DNA from: Saprospiraceae bacterium
GTDB taxonomy: Bacteria > Bacteroidota > Bacteroidia > Chitinophagales > Saprospiraceae
Assembly (NCBI GenBank): GCA_947441325.1
Contig: CANETR010000164.1
Location: 1-5,737 of the forward strand
Reading direction: 5' to 3'
Length of the DNA stretch: 5,737 bases
The translations under genes and the position numbers were made by a program. The notes beneath the pieces are model-generated. The model searched no databases. It was given only the letters and a program-made list of their open reading frames with translations, and was not told where the DNA came from. Positions 1 to 4,931 of this stretch are shown piece by piece. Numbering within the stretch: position 1 is the stretch's first letter; every line of letters begins with the position of its first letter.

Positions 1-293
1 ATCGAAGATCTGTGTTTCTCGATTTGAATCGGGAACAGTATTTCTTCTGCCCAATCAGTGTTTTGATATAGATTTTTTAAACACGGATTTAATCGACAAT
101 ACCGATTTTCACAGATTTTGATGCTCAAAATACTGGCATTTTACTCCGTAAAAAACACGCTGATTGTCAAACTTGATAATTTTAATACAATCTAAGGCAG
201 GTATTTACGCTTGTATTTGCTTGTTTATAATATATTTTATAAAACACACTAACTGTCTAACTTGAAATCCGTCTTCTGAAGGAAATGATCCGT
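1..293. repeat. Unit 1 of a long interspersed/tandem repeat
   Basis: This non-coding stretch is the first visible unit of a repeat array and may continue upstream of the window. Bases 1-100 recur at 294-393 with one substitution. Bases 115-202 recur at 421-508 with seven. Between the two blocks lies a variable linker, 14 bases here (101-114). Bases 115-131 form a perfect inverted repeat (ATTTTGA, loop TGC, TCAAAAT), and 139-153 form another (TTTTAC, loop TCC, GTAAAA). CAATCAG plus TGTTTT at 52-64 can pair with 152-166, leaving a two-base bulge. After 202 comes an AT-rich spacer, then about 50 bases (240-293) that resemble 1045-1098. I see no credible reading frame. The repeat is seen directly; that it is a mobile or structured element is inference. 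Confidence 0.85.
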
Positions 294-508
294 ATCGAAG
301 ATCTGTGTTTCTCGATTTGAATCGGGAACAGTATTTCTTCTGCCCAATCAGTGTTTTGATATAGATTTTTTAAACACGGATTCAATCGACAATCCTGACC
401 CCGTCTGAGAACGGGGCTAGATTTTGATGCTCAAAATAATGGTATTTTACACCGTAAAAAACACGCTGATTGTCAAAATTGATAATTTTAATACAGAATA
501 AGGCAGGT
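294..508. repeat. Unit 2 of the repeat, interrupted by the GxxExxY gene
   Basis: This second unit starts with the same bases as position 1 and stays nearly identical to unit 1 until TAAGGCAGGT (499-508, matching 193-202). Identity then ends abruptly, two bases before the stop codon of the GxxExxY gene. The linker here is 27 bases (394-420) rather than 14 and holds a small hairpin, CCCCGT (399-404), loop CTGAGA, ACGGGG (411-416). Both inverted repeats of unit 1 are kept (421-437 and 445-459). In the second one the loop reads ACC instead of TCC while both arms are unchanged. No reading frame of note is present. Confidence 0.85.
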
Positions 509-509
509 G

Positions 510-905
510 TTAAATATTATATTGTGACTTTTTGTCATTAGTAAAAATTGATCGCTTAAACTCAGGTTTACCAAAGTTCATAAGTAAGCCCACTTCAAAT
601 TTTGTTGATTTTAAATAATTTAAAATTTGCATTTCGTGAATATTAAGCAATTTTTCAACTGCTTTTATTTCAAGAATAACAGAATCCTCAACCACTAAAT
701 CAGCGTAAAATTCGCCAACTAAAACACCTTTGTAAAAAACCGTAATTCTCTTTTCAAGTTCTACTTTTAACCCATTTGAGCTCAACTCTACGAAAAGGGC
801 ATTTTTGTACAGTTTTTCATTGAAACCATATCCAAAATGGTTGTAAACATTATAGTATGATTTGATAATTTTTTCAGTAGTTTCCTCTAAAATAAGTTTG
901 GACAT
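510..905 (-). CDS. GxxExxY family protein (PD-(D/E)XK nuclease-like fold)
   Basis: A complete 131-residue protein of the GxxExxY family. The name-giving motif is G27-F-N-E30-K-L-Y33. A nuclease-like core follows: D69 in FYADLVVED, then E79-x-K81 in ILEIKA. A conserved HEMQILNYLK segment lies at 90-99 and a GLLMNFG strand at 106-112. The length is normal for the family and no key residue is missing, so it looks intact. The family is assigned to the PD-(D/E)XK superfamily by fold, but its biochemical role is not established, so I assign none. The ATG at 905 is preceded by very AT-rich DNA without a recognisable Shine-Dalgarno or TAnnTTTG promoter. Repeat units lie on both sides: 294-508 ends two bases from its stop codon and repeat sequence resumes at about 976. 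With an AT content clearly above that of ruvB, this suggests a gene acquired with the repeats. Family call sure, function unknown. Confidence 0.9.
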   Translation of the reverse strand: MSKLILEETTEKIIKSYYNVYNHFGYGFNEKLYKNALFVELSSNGLKVELEKRITVFYKGVLVGEFYADLVVEDSVILEIKAVEKLLNIHEMQILNYLKSTKFEVGLLMNFGKPEFKRSIFTNDKKSQYNI

Positions 906-975
906 TATACTTTATTTTTATAAGTATTTGATATACAATACTATTTTTATAATTATCTAAAACATGGATAAAATA

Positions 976-1098
976 GGCAATACCGACCCTAATGCCTATC
1001 GGGGCTAGATTTTGATGTTCAAAATACTGGTATTTTACTCCGTAAAAAACATGCTGATTGTCTTATTTGAAATCTGTCTTCTGAAGGAAATAATCGGT
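976..1098. repeat. Unit 3 of the repeat (left-truncated)
   Basis: Repeat sequence resumes on the far side of the GxxExxY gene. A 27-base linker (982-1008) shares its start (CCGACCC-like) and its end (CGGGGCTAG) with the unit 2 linker but has a different middle. Bases 1009-1061 match 115-167 with three substitutions, keeping both inverted repeats (1009-1025 with loop TGT, and 1033-1047). It then runs straight into 1065-1098, which resembles 260-293. The segment found at 168-202 in unit 1 is absent here, as is the whole leading 100-base block. The 906-975 stretch between gene and repeat is AT-rich with nothing else recognised. Confidence 0.8.
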
Positions 1099-1181
1099 AT
1101 CGAAGATCCGTTTCTATCTGTATTTCTACCGTAACATCTGCATATTAAAACAGGAATTTAAACACGGATTTAATCGGCAAT
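1099..1181. repeat. Diverged partial unit 4 of the repeat
   Basis: ATCGAAGATC at 1099-1108 matches the start of units 1 and 2, in the same position relative to the preceding segment. AAACACGGATTTAATCGGCAAT-like sequence at 1160-1181 matches 79-100. The middle has diverged and is about 17 bases shorter. The array ends here, 30 bases before the ruvB stop codon (minus strand). No terminator for ruvB is evident in 1182-1211. Confidence 0.65.
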
Positions 1182-1211
1182 GCGGTCTTAAAATATTTTC
1201 TTTTTGCTACT

Positions 1212-2237
1212 CTAAAACAAGGTCCCATTCTGCTCCTTTGGACTGACGCCCAAATGCTCATAAGCCTTCAAAGTAGCCTCTCTTCCTCTTGGAGTGCGCT
1301 TCAGATAGCCCTGCTGAATAAGGTAGGGCTCGTGTACATCCTCGATGGTTCCTGCATCTTCACCCACAGCGGTTGAGATGGTTGTTAGACCAACAGGACC
1401 GCCACTGAAACTTTCAATGATACAGCGCAAAATTTTATTGTCCATCTCGTCAAGTCCTTCACTGTCCACATTCAAGGCATCGAGGCCATATTTTGATATT
1501 TTAAGATCGATCGTGCCATTACCTTTTATTTGGGCAAAATCGCGAATTCGCCTGAGTAGCGCATTGGCAATACGGGGTGTACCGCGGCTGCGGCGGGCAA
1601 TTTCTACAGCACCTTCATCGGTAATAGGTACATTCAGGATTTCTGCCGAACGTTTTAAAATTCTTATGAGTGTTGCTCTGTCATAATAATCCAAAAGACA
1701 ATCGATGCCAAAGCGTGCGCGCATAGGCGCTGTGAGCATACCCTTACGGGTGGTGGCACCCACCAAAGTAAAAGGATTGAGTGCAATCTGTATAGTTCTG
1801 GCATTTGGACCCGAGTCGATCATAATATCGATTCGATAATCTTCCATGGCAGAGTAGAGATATTCTTCAACCACCGTATTTAAGCGGTGAATTTCATCTA
1901 TAAAAAGCACATCGCCCTTGCCCAGATTAGTAAGCAATCCGGCCAAATCGCCAGGTTTTTCCAAAACCGGACCCGATGTAATTTTGATATTAGAACCCAG
2001 TTCGTTGGCAATAATAAGCGACAAGGTAGTTTTGCCCAAACCTGGAGGACCGTGCAAGAGTACATGATCCAATGCTTCGTCTCGGCCTTTTGCGGCCTGA
2101 ATAAATATTTTAAGATTATCGACAATTTTACCTTGCCCGGTAAAATCATTGAGTAATTGAGGACGCAGTGCTTTTTCGAGCTGCTTTTCAGCTTCCGATA
2201 AGTACTCTTTGTCCGCATTCAGGTTTTCGTTCCTCAT
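1212..2237 (-). CDS. ruvB: Holliday junction branch migration DNA helicase RuvB
   Basis: RuvB is the hexameric AAA+ motor that, with RuvA, drives branch migration of Holliday junctions in recombination and repair; RuvC then cuts the junction. The 341-residue product is full length for the family. Visible motifs are Walker [10 protein letters not shown] (63-71), Walker B LFIDEIH (111-117), sensor 1 GATTR (160-164), the arginine-finger region PMRARFG (171-177), sensor 2 [12 protein letters not shown] (219-230), and the C-terminal winged-helix DNA-binding domain ending in RTPRGRE (314-320). The ATG at 2237 gives the usual short N-terminal tail before the conserved [12 protein letters not shown]. 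It has its own promoter in the 87-base gap after the TauE-like gene (2285-2316), so it need not depend on read-through. ruvA and ruvC are not in the window, which is common outside Proteobacteria. The repeat array begins 30 bases after its stop codon. Confidence 0.98.
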   Translation of the reverse strand: MRNENLNADKEYLSEAEKQLEKALRPQLLNDFTGQGKIVDNLKIFIQAAKGRDEALDHVLLHGPPGLGKTTLSLIIANELGSNIKITSGPVLEKPGDLAGLLTNLGKGDVLFIDEIHRLNTVVEEYLYSAMEDYRIDIMIDSGPNARTIQIALNPFTLVGATTRKGMLTAPMRARFGIDCLLDYYDRATLIRILKRSAEILNVPITDEGAVEIARRSRGTPRIANALLRRIRDFAQIKGNGTIDLKISKYGLDALNVDSEGLDEMDNKILRCIIESFSGGPVGLTTISTAVGEDAGTIEDVHEPYLIQQGYLKRTPRGREATLKAYEHLGVSPKEQNGTLF

Positions 2238-2284
2238 ATATTAAATATAGGATTTGCAGACATGCTGCCAAATCTTAATTTCTT

Positions 2285-2316
2285 CAAATTTACAGCAATT
2301 CGACGATAATTGCAAA
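2285..2316 (-). promoter_or_regulatory. Bacteroidota-type promoter for ruvB
   Basis: Read on the minus strand, TTTG (2316-2313), a 20-base spacer and TAAATTTG (2292-2285) match the phylum's -33 TTG and -7 TAnnTTTG consensus with an allowed spacing. Transcription would start near 2278, leaving a leader of roughly 40 bases before the ruvB ATG. Seen by eye, not tested. Confidence 0.6.
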
Positions 2317-2324
2317 TTTTGTTT

Positions 2325-3089
2325 TTAAGCAAAGGGATTAAAAAATGCATTAAGAATTGCCAAAAGGAGTACTACTATGAGTAATCTGTGCGCAAAAACA
2401 GCTGCATAGGGTTTTTCGGTCGCGATTTTTGCACCAATCATTCCCCCAAACAGTTCCCCTGCAGCCATTACTAATGCAAAATCCCAGTGAATAAGTCCAT
2501 TGAATGCAAAGATGAGGATTGCAGCAGGAGTATATAAAAATATACAGAGCGTTTTGAGCCCGGCAGCATCTATGATATTGTACCTTGCTCCCAAAACAGT
2601 GACAAAAAGAAAAAATACACCTATACCCATTTGGACAAAACCTCCATAAAATCCAAGCAAAAGATACAAAGGCACAATCACAAATGCAGAAAGTCTCTTC
2701 TGTTCATCTGTTTTCTTGAGCCAGCTTTTTGTATCAACAAGTGCTAAAAGGAGCATGACAATAAAAAGATATTTGAACAACTCCTTAAAGCTATCATTAT
2801 CAATTTTTAAGGCCGTGAAAATACCCACTAGCGCTCCAGCTGTCATACAAACAATGAGCAGACTGTCCCGTTTAGGGCTGATATGACCTTTTTTGAAAAA
2901 AGCAGGCAGAGCACCTAAGGTTCCGGATAGCACACCAATTCTTATGGTTGCATTTGCTTCTTTTGCTGGAAGTCCAATGAGCTGCATCAAGACAGCCAAT
3001 GTTATAGAAGAACCATTACCCGCAATTGCATTAATAATTCCGGCGATAAGACTGGCCGCAGCTGCAATGAGGTAATAATAAAATGGCAT
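2325..3089 (-). CDS. TauE/SafE family membrane transporter
   Basis: A 254-residue integral membrane protein of the TauE/SafE family, proposed exporters of sulfite, sulfoacetate and other small organic anions. The substrate cannot be read from the sequence. Two related halves each start with a glycine-rich signature: AGIINAIAGNGSSIT (16-30) and GFYGGFVQMGIGVFF (146-160). Hydrophobic stretches suggest about eight membrane segments, with a charged loop around 120-133 (KSWLKKTDEQKR) separating the halves. Length is typical. The ATG at 3089 is 24 bases after the stop codon of the epimerase gene, with no promoter or terminator seen between, so the two are probably cotranscribed. That neighbour hints at a carboxylic-acid or CoA-related context, but this is only a guess from position. 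The family call is firm, the substrate open. Confidence 0.88.
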   Translation of the reverse strand: MPFYYYLIAAAASLIAGIINAIAGNGSSITLAVLMQLIGLPAKEANATIRIGVLSGTLGALPAFFKKGHISPKRDSLLIVCMTAGALVGIFTALKIDNDSFKELFKYLFIVMLLLALVDTKSWLKKTDEQKRLSAFVIVPLYLLLGFYGGFVQMGIGVFFLFVTVLGARYNIIDAAGLKTLCIFLYTPAAILIFAFNGLIHWDFALVMAAGELFGGMIGAKIATEKPYAAVFAHRLLIVVLLLAILNAFFNPFA

Positions 3090-3113
3090 TCAAGATAAGG
3101 TTCGGTAGGCAAT

Positions 3114-3512
3114 CTAAACTATAGTCTGGCAAAGTTCAACCAGTACGCCGTTTGTGCCCTTGGGATGCAGAAAACAGATCAATTTATTGTCGGCTCCTTT
3201 TTTAGGCGTCTCATTTAAAATTTGAAAGCCTTCATTTTTAAGCCTTTGCATTTCGGCATAGATATCATCCACCTCAAATGCAATGTGATGAATGCCCTCG
3301 CCTCTTTTTTCAATGAATTTAGCAATGGCACTGTCTGGATTTGTTGCTTCGAGCAGTTCTACCTTGGTTTCTCCACACATAAAAAATGAGGTTGAAACGC
3401 CCTCAGATTCAACACTTTCTACTTTATAATTATCACGGCCAAACAGTTTTGAAAACAGCTCGTTACTGTTTGCTAAATTTTTTACGGCGATGCCTATGTG
3501 TTCTACTTTCAT
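3114..3512 (-). CDS. mce: Methylmalonyl-CoA epimerase
   Basis: This enzyme interconverts (2R)- and (2S)-methylmalonyl-CoA, linking the biotin-dependent carboxylase and B12-dependent mutase steps of propionyl-CoA/succinyl-CoA conversion in the cytoplasm. The 132-residue product is the normal length for a single VOC-fold (glyoxalase-like) protein with two beta-alpha-beta-beta-beta modules. Likely metal ligands are H5 in HIGIAV, E52 in KVELLE, H75 or H76 in GIHHIAFEVDDI, and E126 in VLVELCQ. The GxHHIAFEVDDI segment and the HPKGTNGVLVEL end (116-127) are what separate it from generic glyoxalases. The ATG at 3512 places the first ligand at residue 5, as usual in the family. It lies 124 bases after the sigma-factor gene and 24 bases before the TauE-like gene. 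No clear promoter is visible; the gap before it carries the palindrome and tandem repeat described separately. Confidence 0.93.
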   Translation of the reverse strand: MKVEHIGIAVKNLANSNELFSKLFGRDNYKVESVESEGVSTSFFMCGETKVELLEATNPDSAIAKFIEKRGEGIHHIAFEVDDIYAEMQRLKNEGFQILNETPKKGADNKLICFLHPKGTNGVLVELCQTIV

Positions 3513-3548
3513 AAGTGATTAGAATTGAAGATTGGCAGAGGAAAGAAT

Positions 3549-3587
3549 GAAAGAGGAAATCCCGATAGCTATCGGGAGAAAGAGGAA
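3549..3587. repeat. Perfect palindrome bounded by 10-bp direct repeats
   Basis: CCCGATAGCTATCGGG (3561-3576) is its own reverse complement, and the symmetry extends one base each side (3560-3577). The purine-rich decamer GAAAGAGGAA occurs immediately before (3549-3558) and immediately after (3578-3587). The arrangement looks like a 19-base palindromic insertion with a target duplication. Alternatively the palindrome could act as a weak hairpin downstream of the sigma-factor gene; it lacks a good U-tract on either strand. I recall this palindrome as recurrent in Bacteroidota genomes but have not checked. Confidence 0.75.
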
Positions 3588-3611
3588 TCAATTTCGTTTG
3601 TAGAACGAGAC

Positions 3612-3635
3612 AAATTATCAAATTATCAAATTATC
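3612..3635. repeat. Triple tandem repeat of AAATTATC
   Basis: Three exact head-to-tail copies of an 8-base unit sit just downstream of the sigma-factor gene; only one base (3636) separates them from its stop codon. On the minus strand each reads GATAATTT, and successive copies create TAATTTG, one base short of the Bacteroidota -7 consensus TAnnTTTG. Probably a slippage product; a role in epimerase expression is possible but unsupported. Confidence 0.8.
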
Positions 3636-3636
3636 T

Positions 3637-4302
3637 TTAGTCTTCCTTATGCTTCGATCCCCTCATATCCTTATACCCCATTGTTTTTGCGTATTCTTTC
3701 AACTTGTCTTTAAGCATATTTCTTGCCCTGTGCAAACGTGAACGAACGGTCCCAATTGGAATATCAATAATTTTGGAAATTTCTTCGTAGGTAAAATCTT
3801 CAATATCACAGAGCAAAATCACTGTTCTGAAATCGATTGGCAAAGAATTTATTGCAATGGTTACCTCATCACCCATCATGCCTTCAAAAATCTCTTCGCG
3901 CAAATCGGTGTACCTGCCAAAGCTATCTTCTTCAGAATCGTGATAGATGGCTATTTCTTCATAATCAACATTTTGAGGGCGCTTGCTCTTTTTACGGTAG
4001 TCGTTTATAAAGGCATTTTTCAAAATCTTGAATAGCCAGGCCTTTGCATTGGTTCCTGCAATATATTTATCAATAAATCGAAAGGCTTTCATGTAGGCTT
4101 CCTGCACCAAATCATTGGCATCATCTTCATTGTAGGTCAAATGAAAGGCAAAGTTATATAGGGCATTGATTTGTGGCATCAATTCCTTGTGAAAAACCTC
4201 CAACTGTTCTGGGGTTGCCTCACGAACCTGTTCTTCAGAACCATCTGATTCCTCGGTGAATTCGTATTCAAAATCTAAATCTTCGTTGTTATCTTCAACC
4301 AT
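3637..4302 (-). CDS. RNA polymerase sigma factor, sigma-70 family (ECF-like)
   Basis: A 221-residue sigma factor with the two-domain ECF layout. Region 2 spans about 35-108: LYNFAFHLTYNEDDANDLVQEAY contacts core RNA polymerase and the -10-like element, and AWLFKILKNAFINDYRKK follows. A charged linker runs from 109 to 142. Region 4 covers about 143-203, with a helix-turn-helix in TYEEISKIIDIPIGTVRSRLHRAR that reads the upstream promoter element. The first 30 residues are an acidic extension (13 Asp/Glu), unusual for minimal ECF factors; the ATG at 4302 is the only start consistent with an intact region 2. No anti-sigma factor gene is adjacent: the neighbours are an epimerase and a small exported protein, so the signal it answers to is unknown. 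It has its own promoter and is insulated from the gene before it by a terminator. Confidence 0.93.
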   Translation of the reverse strand: MVEDNNEDLDFEYEFTEESDGSEEQVREATPEQLEVFHKELMPQINALYNFAFHLTYNEDDANDLVQEAYMKAFRFIDKYIAGTNAKAWLFKILKNAFINDYRKKSKRPQNVDYEEIAIYHDSEEDSFGRYTDLREEIFEGMMGDEVTIAINSLPIDFRTVILLCDIEDFTYEEISKIIDIPIGTVRSRLHRARNMLKDKLKEYAKTMGYKDMRGSKHKED

Positions 4303-4341
4303 ACTATAAAAAACTTAAAGCGCTATTTTTTGCCATATTTG

Positions 4342-4373
4342 CAAATATAAACTCTTTTAACGACAGATGCCAA
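4342..4373 (-). promoter_or_regulatory. Bacteroidota-type promoter for the sigma-factor gene
   Basis: On the minus strand TTG (4373-4371), a 21-base spacer and TATATTTG (4349-4342) fit the -33/-7 consensus TTG and TAnnTTTG. The leader before the ATG at 4302 would be about 33 bases. A perfect 14-base palindrome, ATATTTGCAAATAT (4335-4348), overlaps the -7 box and the expected start region, so it could be an operator, although its AT-richness makes chance plausible. Confidence 0.6.
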
Positions 4374-4403
4374 TCAAATTTTGCAATGATGATATAAAAC
4401 ATC

Positions 4404-4438
4404 AAAAAAAACAGCTCAAGGTTTGCCCTGAGCTGTTT
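4404..4438 (-). terminator. Rho-independent terminator of the small exported-protein gene
   Basis: On the minus strand AAACAGCTCA (4438-4429) pairs perfectly with TGAGCTGTTT (4418-4409). Past one mismatch, two more G-C pairs close a CAAA loop. The run of eight T (4411-4404) follows, three of them inside the stem and five beyond it. It lies 25 bases after the stop codon at 4463 and upstream of the sigma-factor promoter, so it separates the two transcripts. Confidence 0.88.
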
Positions 4439-4462
4439 CAAATACCATAATAAAATTAATTT

Positions 4463-4867
4463 CTATTTGGCTGCAACATCGATAATTGTATTGAGCATTT
4501 TACCCATTTCTCCATTTAGTGCCGACTTGTACTGAGCAAGTTGTGCAGCTGTCAAGGTAGTTGACATGGCGGCAGAAAAAGAATCCTGAAGTTTTGTTCT
4601 TTCCGCTTTTTTGATTGGTTTTTGCGCAGCGGCATCAGAAGCCATTTTCATAGCAGCTTCTTTTACTTTCATCTGTTGGTCTGGATTCAGATTATAAGCT
4701 TTGATCATGTACTGAACCAATTTTTTAACCTCTGCATCTGGTGAAGCCACTTCAACATTTACGCAGTTTGAAACTGAATTATTTGCAACTGCGCTGCTAA
4801 AAGCAAAAAACAGCATCAGCGCTACGATACTAAGAATTTTCATACTATTGAATTTTGATTTGAACAT
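4463..4867 (-). CDS. Small exported helical protein of unknown function
   Basis: I do not recognise a named family. The product is 134 residues from the ATG at 4867, but an internal ATG at 4843 (residue 9) gives a more canonical signal peptide: MK, then the hydrophobic ILSIVALMLFFAFSSAVA, with likely cleavage after an A-x-A-type site near residue 28. I favour the 4843 start (126 residues). The mature part is about 100 residues, rich in Ala, Lys, Met and Gln, and predicted by eye to be mostly helical. It contains NLNPDQQMKVKEAAMKMA (59-76) and LTAAQLAQYKSAL. The LTxxQ-like pieces faintly recall periplasmic Spy/CpxP-type helical proteins, but this is a weak resemblance. The gene lies 64 bases after lutB and ends in a strong terminator, so it may be a single-gene transcript or the end of the lut operon. 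Confidence 0.75.
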   Translation of the reverse strand: MFKSKFNSMKILSIVALMLFFAFSSAVANNSVSNCVNVEVASPDAEVKKLVQYMIKAYNLNPDQQMKVKEAAMKMASDAAAQKPIKKAERTKLQDSFSAAMSTTLTAAQLAQYKSALNGEMGKMLNTIIDVAAK

Positions 4868-4931
4868 TTAATTAAACTGATTTCTAAGGAAATGCTTTGC
4901 AAATTACAAATTATATCCCAAAAGCTAAAAT

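Noticed and set aside
501..979. AGGCA at 501-505 and 975-979 as a target-site duplication around the GxxExxY cassette
   Set aside because: Five bases are too few, and both occurrences fall in or beside repeat segments, so chance or repeat homology explains them.
1..1181. CRISPR array
   Set aside because: Repeat units are about 300 bases, few in number, with no short regular repeat/spacer pattern and no cas genes.
1..1181. Diversity-generating retroelement or retron
   Set aside because: Unit differences are not biased to adenine positions and no reverse transcriptase is present.
1345..2218. Plus- and minus-strand alternative frames inside ruvB (1345-1686, 1887-2156, 1898-2218)
   Set aside because: They lie within a full-length ruvB with all motifs intact; these are shadow frames.
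2893..3075. Short plus-strand frame within the transporter gene
   Set aside because: It is antisense to the TauE/SafE signature region and has no start signal or family resemblance.
3525..3713. Plus-strand 62-codon frame over the palindrome and sigma-gene end
   Set aside because: It runs through the palindrome, the tandem repeat and the end of the sigma gene; low-complexity and not credible as a gene.
4868..4931. Promoter for the small exported protein in the gap after lutB
   Set aside because: TATAATTTG and TAATTTG occur but neither fits TAnnTTTG with a properly spaced TTG, so I did not call it.
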